Origin: Mayamaea pseudoterrestris
Taxonomy: Eukaryota > Bacillariophyta > Bacillariophyceae > Sellaphorales > Sellaphoraceae
Direction: 5' to 3'
DNA: 64,000 nucleotides
NCBI GenBank assembly: GCA_027923505.1
Contig: BROI01000012.1
Coordinates: 372,001-436,000 of the forward strand
Of this stretch, positions 1-11,783 are shown piece by piece; the first letter of the stretch is position 1, and each line of letters opens with the position of its first letter. The notes beneath the pieces were generated by a model, which was not told the DNA's origin, made no database searches, and worked only from the letters and a program-made list of their open reading frames with translations. The translations under genes were made by a program, and so were the position numbers.

Positions 1-3000
1 GCCAGCGTCTTCAAAATTGAATGGACCATATACAAAGCATGCTGGGTCCGTAAGTGTAACGGGGCTGGCTGTGGCAATGTATTTGCCTGGGTCAGGGATG
101 CGTTGCGCTTGGAATTCTGAGCGCTTGTCACTGAGAATCAAATTGCCGTCAGAATCCACAGTGTATTCACGCCATTCGGTGCGCCAGCGGTGATGATTCC
201 AAGGGAGGTGTGCATCAGAGTTTTTGCTTGCCTGAAATTCACAATAGTATGTACCCGAATCCTTGTAAGTCTGCGTGCCGGCTGAGCGAGCTGAAGCGTA
301 CAGGTCTGCTTGAACCAAATGAAGCTGAGGATTGAGTGTACCTTCTGTCACAAAGTTGATAAAGAACAGTTTATCTTCGGAGCCTTCGATTGCCGCAAAC
401 AAGGCTCGTGGGTCAAGGCAACAAATGCTTGGGTTGTCATGCGGTGAGACTCGCTGGCGTTTTCGTGCTGGTTGCCGTGGAGGAAGGACAAGTTCTGGGG
501 ATCCCTCAACAATAGTGAGGAGTTCTTCGTTCAATGAATCAATAGTTGGTACAGCAGGATTGGTGGCATCAATGATGGCAGGCACAAGTGGGAGGGGTGC
601 ATCAGCATCGGGCGGTGGTGGATCCTCGCCATGGAGCCATAAATGGTTGTAAGAGTCAATTCCAAGTGCATCCTTCAAAGGATTTAGCACCGGTGCGCGG
701 TCCTGGTTCAGATAACGATAATCAATGGAATCAATGGGGCTACAGGGCTGCAAGACAGGAGGCAGAGGCACCAGCAAGCTACCTTTGACGTGACGAAGTG
801 CACTGGTGGGTTCATCCAGTTTGCGCACATCATACGAGTCGTGACCGGTTGTTGCAATCACCTCAAATGGACCCTTAAAGTTGTAAACAAGCTTGCCAAC
901 ACGACCTTGAGCAGCATCGCTCTGGACTTGTACTTGGACTGCGACTTTGTCACCAACTTGAAATGATCGGGGCTTGCGGGTGGCATTGATGCGCTCACGA
1001 TGGAGAGTACGTCGTTCGTCAACTAAAAGAGCTAGTATTTCCCGACTCAGTGCAAGGTCTTCACTAACACCAGCAAGGTAACGCTGAACACTCAATGCTT
1101 GGTCATCGGCTGGTTCAGGAAGTGCCTCCATGGCTACCTCAATCGGAAAGCGAAAGACTCGTCCACAAACCACATAGCTGCGCACAATATCCGTCCCTTC
1201 AATAGGCATTGAATTGGAAGCATATGCAGCCAAGGAGGCAACCTCCACATACACTTTGTTGCTGCGGCGCTTGGAGCATTCAATGGTCAAGACTTTATTC
1301 AGATAACGATGGAAACGCTCGCAACGACAGCCTTGATGGTTGCCTTTTGCCAAAACAAGATAATCAAGTTGTAAGGCAGTGCACATGTCTTTGAAATACC
1401 CTTTGAACTTGCTGTCATCATCGATGACAACGCGTGAACAGATACCATACTTGAAGAGCACATCCGCACAAAAGTGGCGAGCAAAGGTAGCCGCTGTGGC
1501 CTTGACAAAGGGTACAATGACCACGAAGCCAGTTAAATCACATACAATGGTTAGAAGACCCGTATAGCCACCATGGAAGGACGTAGTGGAGCCAGGCGCA
1601 AAGGCATCAACATGGAGTAATGCCATAGGTTGCTCAAGAACTGTGCCATGCAGCAATGTGGTAGATGGGCGGTTCACTGCATTTGCCAGGAGGCATTCAG
1701 GGCATCTCTTTATGGCTTGCTCAACATAGCGCTTCATGTGGGGCCAAATGAAGCGCAGGCGTAGGCGAAGAAATGTCTTTCGTTCCCCCATGTGTCCTGC
1801 ACAAGGCGTGGAATGATACGCTTCAAAAACACGCCGACGCAAGGAGTCAGGTACCACAATTAGCTGAATAGCTCGTTGGTCGCGAAGGACTGGCTTGAGG
1901 CACATGAGACGACCATTTTCAATCCAAAAGTGCTTGGCTCTAATGAGTGGGCGAAACAATTCGCTCACTCGGCGATAATCCATTGGCTCCCAAGCTGCGT
2001 CATCCTTGATCTTGTCCATAATAAGAGAGCACTCCTCATCAGCAGCATATGCAGCAGACCATTGCTCATTTGATGGAATCATGACAGCAGCGGTGAGACA
2101 AATGGCAGCATTGGTAGCAAAAATTGATACTGCTGTTGGATTGGGAGCTTGTTCAACTCGCACAGCGGTAGCGCGCCGACAAACTTCATCCAGCTCATTT
2201 GCAAAGGTTGCAATAACCATGGTGAAACAAGCTACTCCAACACATTCTTGAACTAACTGCAGCTGCTCGCTAACCGAAAGTGACAAGATGGCTTCTCGTG
2301 CCACAATATCCACTGATAACATGTCAAGGAGTTCAAGCGGGGAGCAAGGTCGATATGCAGATACACCATTTCGCTGCAAGAAAGGGACAGCAAAACTGCC
2401 AGAGAATGGCGATCCATGCCGAAGTGGCGGCACACAAGCAGGGTGGTCTGGATGAAGTACTGGTACTAAGGACCCCCTCGAACAGCTGAATTGGGCAGGA
2501 GCATAAGGAAGAGATGGCAAAGCTAAAGCTCCAGGAACACTAATCAAGTCCACGTGTGCTATGGAGTGACCATGAGAATGTTCCTGGAGATAGTCGTCAA
2601 GGAAAAGTGCGTACGGGGGAGGGACCATTACTGCCAATGCTGGCATGGGTAATGGGAAGATGGCAGCTGCGCATAATGTTGTTATTACACCTTGGATGAC
2701 AACTGTTTGCCGAAACAAGCTGTCACCAAATTGGTGACTCGCAAGCGTTGTGACAGAGGCATCCCAAATGGTTGCCCGACGTTCCAGATGTTGTGCAATA
2801 GTCTGCCGCAAAACTCCGTCAGGGCTTTCAGTGCGATGCAAGGGGTTGCAAGGCAAAGGAATGAGCAGAACAAAGCCGCGAAGGTTATTTCGCTCACGCA
2901 GCACCTGGAGTATGGCAAACTGAGTAACAAGCCAACTGTCATGCAAACCATCAATGGGCGAGTAGGTGGCATCATACCCAAGAAGTTTGTCAAATCCTTG

Positions 3001-5457
3001 GAGCAAGGACGCATCGGAGAGTAATTGGTCCGGTGTGCGGCACAGACGGCAAGTTGACGCAGGATTGAGCTTGCGAGTAATAGACAACCGCATGTCGGAA
3101 CGCTCGAGAAGCAAAATGCTGGTTGGTGAAAATGTGGCAAGACTTGCAGTAACAACTCCTGGGGTGCTGCCGTAAGACAACCAGGATGCATTAACAGCAC
3201 TGGCGCAGGCAGCGGCAGCAGTGGCAAACTCATGATCATGGCGGAACCCATCCGGCGGCGACAAGGGTGGAGTAACTTGAAAACGAACTGCGGTGTGACT
3301 TAGTCGTGGGTGGGTGTCGGCTGCTGGTGTAGCTTGTTGCAAAGCTTCAGCACGCTTACCATGGCTGGCCAAGATGGTGCAGTGAGTGTGCACTGCTGCA
3401 ACAGGAAAAGACTCCACTGCGTTTGCTGGGGCAATGGCACAAACAGTGGCACTTGGTAAAGCTTGCGACAAACCTCCTTTAGCATTGATGCGAGAAAATG
3501 GTACAGGAGTGTAGGCACTCGGATCTGCTGCATATGACTCCTCCCGCATCTGTTGAGCTCGCAGAACATAAGCCTTAACCAAAGGGTCGTAATGCCGAGC
3601 TAAAGCATCCACGTCCTTCATCATACGCTCAGGACGGTGAATGATGTCAAAAGAGTAACCAAGCAAATCCATGGCCCAACGACGCAGTAGATGATTGTCA
3701 CCTTCATACTCGACCAGTGCCTTGATGGCACTGCAATCTGTAATCCAGTAAAACTTCTTGCCCCATAGGTAATAGCGCAATTTGCTAATGCCCCAGCGAC
3801 CGCACGCAGCTTCACCCACCATGCTATGATAGTGCTCCTCTTTATCCTCACAACGTCGGGCAAGAAACATAATGGGGCGCAAGCGAGGTCCATTGAGAGT
3901 CATATCAAACACGCATGGCTCACCTTGCTCCATTGCTGCTAAAGCCTCCTTGGAAGCATCACTGTCATCTGGTTGCAATAGCGCTACTCCAAACCCATGC
4001 TTGGCCCAGTCAGTGCGCAGAAAGAAGGGTTTGCTAGCATCTGCCCGTGCAAGACATGGGGACGAGGTGATAGAATCCTTGAGCTCTTGAAACAGAGCGA
4101 GTAAGTCACTAGTCCATGCATCCTTGGGGATAGGAGAGTGCTTGAACTGTTTACAGAGCTGCCGCAATGGAACCACACGAGGTTCAAAGTATGGCATGAA
4201 AGTTCGGTAGAAGCCGCAGAAGCTGATGAAAGCGTTTAAAGCTTGCGCAGTTGTGGGAACAGCCCAAAGGCGGATCAAATCAAATTTGGATTGGGCGGGA
4301 ACATTGCCATGAACCATCCAATCATGTCCTATCCAGCTCACACGAGGCAACATGAATTCACACTTTTTAAGCTTGATTGTCAGGCGGAAATGAACGGCTG
4401 CGGCGCAAATGCACTCAAAGAGTTGGAGTAGGTAGTCCATGCAGTTAGAAACTAGCAGGAGGTCATCAATGATGCTCTTTACTACAAACATGGCGTCTGG
4501 TCGTGCTTGCAGCGGCAGGCCTTTGTCAGTGCTGCGTTTACTTGCCCAAGCAATAACAATGGACATGAAATGTTGGAAGACTGGTGATCCATTCATGACA
4601 CCAAAGGGCATGCGAAGAAAAGCATACTTCTTGTCATAAGGACCCCAAAAAGCAAGTTTATCATGAGTTTCAGGTGTAATGTCAATTTGGTGGAATCCAG
4701 AGTCAGCGTCAAGGCTAATGGCGTGGAGCGGTCCTTTGGAATCATTGAGCAGCTCAAGAGCGTCAGCGCAACGAGGCATGCCCACCTTAATAGGGCGGGT
4801 GACCTGGTTTAGGGGCCCAAAATTGGCGCAAAGTCGCCAATCAAATTTGTTTATATCAACGCAGTCCTCCTGATGAGGCTTAGCAGCAAGGACAAGCTTG
4901 AAACCCCATGGACCGTGATTTGCTTTGATCAAACCATTGTGCAGCAATGCATCGATGTACTTTTGCATAATTGGTTGCTCGTGCAAGCCATAGCGTGGCT
5001 GAGGAACGCAAATGGGTTGCGAAATGCCAGTATCAATGTGAAACAAAATACCACGAACTGGGCGACGGACACCAACTGGATCAAACGCATCCCAGTGATC
5101 CTTGATAATGGTGACAATCCGATCACGAGTAGCAGGCGTGCAGCTGGGACCAACCCGAAGGGTGTCTTCGAGAAACTGGGAATGTGACTCATCCCATAGT
5201 ATCAAATCATCTCGAGGAGGTAGGTCATCTGCTCCATCCTCAATGAGGGACTTGCCAAGCTTGGAATGAACAAAGTAGCTGTCGGGAAGGCCATCAGCAT
5301 CAACCGGATGGTAATTAGACTGAGGCTTAGGATGCCATCGTTTAGCTGGTACAGTAATAGCGTACGAGCTAACCATCGATCTATCCTTGCAATTATCATC
5401 TATCAAAGGCTTGTAGAGTCGAGGCGGCTCAGCGGCGCTAGCCACTGAGCCTGCTCC
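1..5457 (-). CDS. pol region of the LTR element: RT, RNase H and integrase, partial
   Basis: Minus-strand translation gives a reverse transcriptase with L-R-M-P-F-G-V at about 4,600 and an I-D-D-L-L box near 4,465. An RNase H-like segment with T-D-C-S-A-I-K-A lies around 3,730. An integrase zinc-binding HHCC motif (Y-H-S-T-P-C-A-G-H, then R-C-P-E-C) is at about 1,690-1,830. The integrase core starts with L-H-V-D-A-F-A at about 1,615, with I-V-C-D-L-T further on. A G-D-K-V...G-P-F-E-V tail at about 850-945 matches the integrase C-terminal region of Gypsy elements. The frame continues through the left edge. Confidence 0.8.
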
Positions 5458-7086
5458 CTATTCGAGGGCAAATGACACATTGGCAAGAGAAGTGGCAACT
5501 GGCGCTGATGACCCCTCCAAGGCCACTGAAACAGGAGATCCTTTACTCGCTAAAGCGACAATAGTTTTGGCAGCTTCAAGCAAAACGACTTGTTCAGCTT
5601 GGGCAGGAGTGAGGACTGCTGGAACTGGAACAGGGTTTGGTACCATGGAAGGCATTTGGTTAACAGTGGCAGTGGGTGCAGGAGCAACTGGTTGGTTCAA
5701 GACCACTGGAGGCAAGGCCGTGGCCACTGTGGCCACTGTTGCACTGATTGCTGGAAAAACATCAACAATGGGGCGATATTCGCACGTAAAATCTTGGGCG
5801 AGCAAAGCTGAGCTGAACACATCCTTTCCTGAGGGGCCTGGGAGACGGTACATTTTGAAACGTTGCTGGTCCGCACGACCAAAAATCACCGCCACTGGAA
5901 TGTCTTCTCCAAGCGCAAACGTGATAGAATGCCCAAAAGGAGTTGGGTACTCAACGGCGTGGCGCAAGGTGATTTGATGAACAATGCCATGCGCAGAAGC
6001 GATGCCTGCAATGGTGTAAACCTGGCATTTGTCAGTTGAATTAATGGCATCAGCGGAGAAGAAACGGGCACCAACTTTAGGATTGGTTAAGGCAAACTGC
6101 TGATGCCAGGCTAGGTTGCCTGCACTGATGGTGGCACATGAATCATCCATTGCAGGAAGAGCAACCGCTGACTCAAGAGTAGGACCAACCACTAAAATAA
6201 TGTGTGGCACTGTCGGCTCCACCGCAACTTGTTTAGGAGGAATGCCATGTGCACTTGTGGCTGCCTGCATGCTGAGAGCTCGCATGACAAGAAGGGGTGC
6301 TCGGTTTTGCTGAAATGGGTGCCCTTGCTGCTGCTGCTGCTGCGTTTCCTGCTGCTGCACTGGCGGCTGCTGCTGCTGCTGCTGCTGGGTTTCCCAAGCT
6401 GGGCGATTGTTTACGTTACGTGGCCCACCTTGCGCAGTGACAGCAACTTGAGCTGATCCTGGCGCAGTTGTAGAAGTAAACTTGTGCGCGCCACCACCTG
6501 GGCCATAGACGGACGCTTTGGGTACTGGGTTACGTGGGATGCCTCGATACTCACGGTAGAAATGGTAGTTGGCAAAGAACTGACGTGTTGCCTCCGAATT
6601 GTCGCGGTACGGGCAAGCCCCAAAGATGTGGTCAATGCTCCAGCAGGCAAAGCAAGGGCTCACACCGGGAGGAATAACCAAATTGAGATCCTCCGGTGGA
6701 AATGGGAAGTCCTTTAGTGGGAAACGTGGCTGGTTCTGGGCAATGGTATGCTCCGCTTGTGAGAGAAAGGCTGCTTGATTACCTTGCTTGTAGGATTTTG
6801 ATGGCGTGACAGTGGCTGTGAAACGGACAGCTCGCTTTGGAGGGCGGGTAGAGTCTACTTCAGTTTCTTCCTGCGGCGTTTCGGGCTCGGCGCATCTTTG
6901 TGCACTCCCAGGGTCCGCGACTCCCCATCGTTCGTTCGTGACAAACCCGTGCAACCAGTGAATTTTGCTTTTTCTTCGCTTGATTCGATGAATCAGGTTC
7001 AATCGTAGGCGTCTGCAACAGAGAGCGCTGACTTCAACTGCTGACTGAGGTTGGTGAAGAAGAGCTGCACGACATTGATTCCCCAA
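5458..7086 (-). CDS. nucleocapsid zinc knuckle plus aspartic protease-like frame of the LTR element
   Basis: An open frame of 542 codons that overlaps the end of the gag frame by about 90 bases. It lies in the -1 frame relative to gag, the arrangement in which such elements are known to use -1 ribosomal frameshifting. A CCHC knuckle (C-F-A-C, then H, then C, spacing C-X2-C-X4-H-X4-C) lies at about 6,602-6,655. A glutamine-rich linker encoded by CTG/CAG runs follows at about 6,320-6,400. A D-D-S-C-A-T segment at about 6,110-6,160 resembles the aspartic protease active-site loop. The true start is uncertain. Confidence 0.65.
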   Translation of the reverse strand: MGNQCRAALLHQPQSAVEVSALCCRRLRLNLIHRIKRRKSKIHWLHGFVTNERWGVADPGSAQRCAEPETPQEETEVDSTRPPKRAVRFTATVTPSKSYKQGNQAAFLSQAEHTIAQNQPRFPLKDFPFPPEDLNLVIPPGVSPCFACWSIDHIFGACPYRDNSEATRQFFANYHFYREYRGIPRNPVPKASVYGPGGGAHKFTSTTAPGSAQVAVTAQGGPRNVNNRPAWETQQQQQQQPPVQQQETQQQQQQGHPFQQNRAPLLVMRALSMQAATSAHGIPPKQVAVEPTVPHIILVVGPTLESAVALPAMDDSCATISAGNLAWHQQFALTNPKVGARFFSADAINSTDKCQVYTIAGIASAHGIVHQITLRHAVEYPTPFGHSITFALGEDIPVAVIFGRADQQRFKMYRLPGPSGKDVFSSALLAQDFTCEYRPIVDVFPAISATVATVATALPPVVLNQPVAPAPTATVNQMPSMVPNPVPVPAVLTPAQAEQVVLLEAAKTIVALASKGSPVSVALEGSSAPVATSLANVSFALE

Positions 7087-8246
7087 TCAGCAGGCTTGCC
7101 TGGAAGCTGATTGACTTTACCAATGAAAGCCGTAGAGTACTCAGAGACTGTCAAGAACTGCAGGTCCGTCATCTTGACCTTATCCAAAGAGGCCCGCAAC
7201 TCTCCCAAAGAGAGGCGACTGAGTTTGCCAACGTCTGGGCCAATGTATTCAGCCTTGATTTGGTTCAAGTGGACCGTCAAAACAAGACGCGCTTCATACT
7301 CCCGAAGGACTTGATCAATATCCTCAGCCGACGCGTAAACAATTCCATCTTCAGTAGCAGTTACCATGTAAGGAATCGGAGTGGCTCCGCACGCCATAGT
7401 GAAAGATGCCTGATTGTCGAGAAGATGCGTGTCACCTCCATAGGTGCCGCGAATGAAACGGTTGAGATCTCCTGCATTGTCAACTGCGTTAACTGGGCCA
7501 GCCTTGCTCATTGTAGGGGTCGGAGCAGTCAGAGCTGCGTCATCAAGGCATGTAAGTGGTACCGTATGCATGGTGAGCTGCCCGTTGGCGTCAAGAGTAG
7601 GAACAATTTGCTGCAACAACTTGAAAGAACAGTCCAAATGGAAGGGCGGCAAACCAGGGACAAGCTTGGCGTAGGGACTGGTGTCCCAACCGATCTCCAC
7701 ATGAGTGTCAAGATACTTGATATTGTCAGGACGAAACGACGGATTGACATGCAACTGTCCTTGAAGGCGGCGTCCAAAACCATCGACAAAGCCACCAGAC
7801 TGGAAATGCTCCGTCTTGAGTAGCTCCGCACGCAACCAATCCTTGCTGTCATTGGCAATACGCCAAACTCCTTTGGCGTCAATGATACGGTCAAAGCACT
7901 GCATCAAGCCGTTGGTTTGCGCGTGGTATGGGGCTCCTGATCGTTCAAGGCCGGCGACAAGACTCTCAAAGAACTGCTCCTTGACAAACGGCTCAGAGGC
8001 AAGCGAAGGAACAGCATCAACTTGGATCTTGTAACTGCCTCCCAAGTCCAGAGTCATCGCATCCTTGGCAAAGGTAACAGCATCAAACATGCCCGGATAG
8101 TCAGCAGAAAGCTTGGCGGAAGGTGTCGTGTTTCCATTGCGCAGAGCAGACGGAAGCAAGCCGCTCGTGGTGCCATGTGAAACACTGGGTGCTCGCTGGC
8201 TACGGTGAAAGGCTAGGACAGAGTTGTAGAGGCTGTTGAAAGACAT
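6999..8246 (-). CDS. gag-like protein of the Ty3/Gypsy-type element (fossil element part)
   Basis: The frame is open on the minus strand from the ATG near 8,246 (protein begins M-S-F-N-S-L) to 6,999, about 415 residues. It is the first frame of the element, 5' of the zinc-knuckle/protease frame, which is where gag sits. I see no classical capsid signature by eye, so gag is inferred from position. The frame is also open further upstream to 8,549, through a 25-residue duplicated peptide encoded by the 75-bp tandem repeat; I chose the downstream ATG because the upstream part looks like leader sequence. Confidence 0.6.
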   Translation of the reverse strand: MSFNSLYNSVLAFHRSQRAPSVSHGTTSGLLPSALRNGNTTPSAKLSADYPGMFDAVTFAKDAMTLDLGGSYKIQVDAVPSLASEPFVKEQFFESLVAGLERSGAPYHAQTNGLMQCFDRIIDAKGVWRIANDSKDWLRAELLKTEHFQSGGFVDGFGRRLQGQLHVNPSFRPDNIKYLDTHVEIGWDTSPYAKLVPGLPPFHLDCSFKLLQQIVPTLDANGQLTMHTVPLTCLDDAALTAPTPTMSKAGPVNAVDNAGDLNRFIRGTYGGDTHLLDNQASFTMACGATPIPYMVTATEDGIVYASAEDIDQVLREYEARLVLTVHLNQIKAEYIGPDVGKLSRLSLGELRASLDKVKMTDLQFLTVSEYSTAFIGKVNQLPGKPADWGINVVQLFFTNLSQQLKSALSVADAYD

Positions 8247-8409
8247 TTTAGTTTCGTTACGATACAAGCTGCGGCTACGGATGTTGGTGGCAACAGATTG
8301 TGAGAGCAGTCGATGGTTTGCCGAGCATGAGCGGTTCTGCTTGCAAAGCCGAAGGGTGCGGAAGCACATGGTCGGAGGCCCAAAGGGGCATTTCTTTTGG
8401 TCGTCCTTC

Positions 8410-8559
8410 TCCACTCCATGGTTGTTCTTCAATCCAGGAGAACGGTTCTGCAGGCTGTTCTTCAAGTTGAGCATTGTTCTGCGGTCCACTCCGTGGTTGT
8501 TCTTCAATCCAGGAGAACGATTCTGCAGGCTGTTCTTCAAGTTGAGCATTGTTCTGCGG
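8410..8559. repeat. 75-bp tandem duplication upstream of gag
   Basis: Two adjacent copies of a 75-bp unit (8,410-8,484 and 8,485-8,559) differ at only a few positions. They lie in the leader of the Ty3/Gypsy-type element, before its gag start. On the minus strand the unit is open and would encode a 25-residue peptide twice. Confidence 0.9.
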
Positions 8560-8803
8560 TCAGTTCTTGGAGAAGTTCAGAGGGCTTTAGTAGCGGTGAC
8601 GTCACAGTTCAGCTAGGCATTGTCATCCTAGCTCGGCATGCCCGTGGCTTCACACATTGTGGCAGACATCGCCGTCCGCTGGATTGTCAGTCGCGGTACG
8701 ACGCGTGACATTTTTGGCGCGCCATCGCATGGAAGCGATTTTGGTTTGGATGGACGAAAATACGGAAGGAGCAACCAGAGCAAAGCTATCCATGACGCTT
8801 GAC

Positions 8804-8838
8804 GCTGCGGCAGCGGCAGCGGCAGCGGCGGCGGCAGC
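8804..8838. repeat. GCA/GCG-rich hexamer microsatellite
   Basis: A run of GGCAGC-type repeats about 35 bp long in gene-free DNA. Confidence 0.9.
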
Positions 8839-9062
8839 ATCACTCATTGCGGAGGAGCGTATGATGAATCTGGAGCAAACGAATCGTAGGAGGAGCGGCT
8901 GCCGTCATGTTTCTGCGACGATCAAGGCAAGGCAAAGCGTACACGCCAGCGAGTAAAGGCGTCACGGGCGTGCGGCAAGAAAGCAATTTCATCCACCACT
9001 TTTTTATTCAAGCAAACATCAAACAGATACATGTAGTTGAGGAGCTTTTTCACTTGTGAAAC

Positions 9063-9064
<2 letters not shown>

Positions 9065-9097
<33 letters not shown>
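9065..9097. repeat. (CTG)n microsatellite
   Basis: About eleven CTG triplets in gene-free DNA. The equivalent place in the second copy of the 350-bp duplication (about 9,428-9,450) has a shorter, interrupted CTG run. Confidence 0.95.
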
Positions 9098-9398
9098 GGT
9101 GGCGGTCGCGATTTGCCAACAACTAAACGAAAGACGATTGCAACATTTTGGAGGCAACGTGAATTATCGTTTGCGACGGTTGAAAGTTGAATGGCAGTGG
9201 GAACGTTTTGGAGCTTGCGTGTAGCAAACGAATCGTAGGAGGAGCGACTGCTGATATGACGAGCAACGCATGTCGACGAGTAAGCAAGCGAGAGCAAGGG
9301 AGCGCAAAGCGTTCACGCAAGCGAGCCGAAGCCTTCGTCGAACACCGTTTTTTAAGTCATTCAAGTTATCAAATTTAAAGTTGAATAGCTGATTGTTC

Positions 9399-9414
9399 GG
9401 TCGGTCGGTCGGTC
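9399..9414. repeat. (GGTC)4 microsatellite
   Basis: Four perfect GGTC units inside the second copy of the 350-bp duplication. Confidence 0.9.
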
Positions 9415-9894
9415 TGCTCGTGAAACGCTGCTGCTGTGGCCGCTGCTGCGATTTGATTTTTACCAACGACCATTTAAACGACGACTGCAACGGTTGGAGG
9501 CGACAGCCGTCGCAACGTCAGCAGGAATTATGGATTGCGATTTGAATGGCAGCATGTGGGAACGCCTTGAAGCTCGTGCGCGGCGCGATATGCGAGTGTT
9601 TTGCGCACGTTTCCACGGGCCGCGCTTCTAGTAAGCCACTGCAGTTCAGTACTGCAGATGACATGTTATGCAAATGTTGGAGCTTTGTCATGTACGAGTC
9701 GCAAGAGATGCCATTGGAAGCAGTGCAGCGACGAAATGCATGCGACAGACTTGGATATATATATTTTCGCAAGCGGCGGCGGCATTCTATCCATTGCACC
9801 ACGACTTGTCGGCGGCGGCAGCTTGCGCGCGCGCGCACTCAATGACGAAATGCTCATTCACTACCAACGTGTTTTGGACGTGTCTTGGTTGCGT

Positions 9895-9916
9895 GCAGCA
9901 GCAGCAGCAGCAGCAG
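9895..9916. repeat. (GCA)n microsatellite
   Basis: About seven GCA units followed shortly by another GCAGCAGCA run, in gene-free DNA. Confidence 0.9.
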
Positions 9917-11783
9917 CCACTGCAGCAGCATCAAGTGCATGGCGACTGACGATGATGCACGCGAACATTCGACGATGTATCAAGTGTCAGCGGACTGCCG
10001 ATTAGTCGACGAGTTCAATTGCGGCCTTGAAAACATGTATAATAACTTGAATGAGCATTATCAACGCAGCTTGTTGCGCATGTGATTACGTGTATTTGCG
10101 ACGAGCCGCCACTTGATGTTGGAAACGTTCACTGCAGATGCCTGTTGGCAAGCACCGGCGATCGGTGTTTGCAGTTCCGGACGTTGCAACAGATGCGCTG
10201 GAAACTAATGGAAATTGGATTGAATGATGGTGAACGTATTAAATTGTTTGCGTTTGCAGTGAGCGTCTTTTTGCAACGATTTTGGGAGTGATGTTGCAAG
10301 CTTCTAGCCCCGTCGGCAAGTGGCTTGGCTTGTTTAAAAGCATTCATTGTAATTTAAAGCGTAGATAAAAGAAGCGTAAACGCAAAACTACAACTAGCTT
10401 TAATTAATCAAAACCGAAGTGTAATTTCCAGACGAAACTACGCCGTACTTTTTCTTTTCGCCAGATACTGACAAGATTGCGATATAGCGCCAACATGTTG
10501 ACCACCATCAGCCACTCACTCGTCGCTACTCTCTTTCCATTGCTTGTAACTGTTACTGGTAAAGCCTAGCTCAAACCTCGATAGAGTGGGTACCTTGGTG
10601 TTGAAACTATGCAGCAAGAAGTCCACCACCGTCGGCAGTATGCATGCGGTGCAACCTATTTGAATCCCTTTGCTTACAGACATGGACAATACAATTCGCA
10701 ACGTCCGCATGCAACAGACCTCAACGGCGCACTTGATGGCGAGCAATAGTCAAGAATGCTGCATGTATTCAAAACCAAACAAGGGCTTTCAATCCGCGTG
10801 TGTTTCGCATGCTCGCCCTGCGACGTACCAGCACGATGGGGGCAAACAACAGGATCATCTTGATAACGGCCAAGCAGGCACCACCATCTGAAAGCCAGTT
10901 GTTAGCGGAACCACCAAATCAATTGCGCTGCACTTTCCGGACGAATGCATTCTGCAACCGGCGACATGCAGCAGATGAGCATTGCAAGCCTTTGCGGCAA
11001 GCGCTAGCACATTGCCCTGCATGGCTCGGATTCCAACGACTCGCTCGCTCACTCGCTCCACTGCTCCGTTCCCTGCTCAAATGGAAACGCGTTGCCGCTC
11101 TTGCTGCTCAATGACATCTGTGAGTGTCGACATGGCGTAGATTGCGCAGCGCCTCGTTCGTTATCGTTGCTCACCCACAGCACCCACAGCCATGACTGCC
11201 AAGCGTGCATGTAAGGCGCAGACTGTTGCACTAGCTCGTCAACAACTCCAATTTACTCATGACACTGGCGGGAACGAATCATACCACGTTGATTCGCTTC
11301 GTTTCTTTCGCCACGGCCGTCAGTCAGCTACTGCGTCAATGTCAATTCGTCAGTATTCGTCACTGTCATCCGCCTTTTTGCTTTCTCATCTCCGCAAATT
11401 ACAATCATTAAGCAGACACAACCTGCAGCGCATCAGTCCAATACAGTTAATAGGCGAATGGTGGATTGTTGTAAGCAAACAAGCCCCTTGTCGAATGATA
11501 CGCGACCTCACGCACTTTGTCCAAAGCCTTGCACTCTCGACGTTGCATTCAGCATGTAGCCACCACACTTTCAAGTGTTCCAATCGTATTGACATTGACG
11601 GAGGCGTTGTTCCATTGCATTCATTGACTATGAAATGCATTCTTGCGTCGCCGACCAGCAACGACGCCGCCGCCACTCCGTCACTCTTGTCGCTTCAATC
11701 GGCAAGCACACGTTCGACTGATGACGAATCGACTTGCAATTGTCAGCACCAACCAATCAATCGTTCGCTCATGTTCGCCCCAT

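Larger units (their letters stand above)
1..8560 (-). mobile_element. Ty3/Gypsy-type LTR retrotransposon, left part outside window
   Basis: A minus-strand LTR-type element. From right to left it holds a gag-like reading frame (about 8,246-6,999), an overlapping frame with a CCHC zinc knuckle and an aspartic-protease-like segment (7,086-5,458), then reverse transcriptase, RNase H and integrase down to the window edge. The order RT-RNase H-integrase is that of Ty3/Gypsy, not Ty1/copia. The coding parts I read are open, so it looks largely whole where visible; I did not check every codon. No LTR pair can be seen because the other end lies outside, so age cannot be estimated. The right boundary near 8,560 is approximate: it includes a 75-bp tandem duplication upstream of gag. 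Confidence 0.85.
8880..9580. repeat. diverged direct duplication of about 350 bp
   Basis: Copy 1 (about 8,880-9,226) and copy 2 (about 9,227-9,580) share landmarks in the same order. These are AATCGTAGGAGGAGCG at the start, GTGAAACG followed by a GCTGCTG run, GATTT plus an ACGACTGCAACG-like block, a GGAGGC block, and TGAATGGCAG followed by TGGGAACG. The middle is strongly diverged and of different length, so the duplication is old. Confidence 0.7.
8560..11783. other. gene-free stretch with microsatellites and a diverged duplication
   Basis: No reading frame here looks coding. Frames of 60-200 codons exist on both strands but have low-complexity composition and resemble no family I know. The left half contains GCA/CTG runs and a 350-bp duplication (listed separately). 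The right half, about 10,000-11,780, looks like ordinary unique intergenic DNA. Part of 8,560-9,000 could be LTR or leader of the neighbouring LTR element, but no LTR ends could be identified. Confidence 0.6.
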
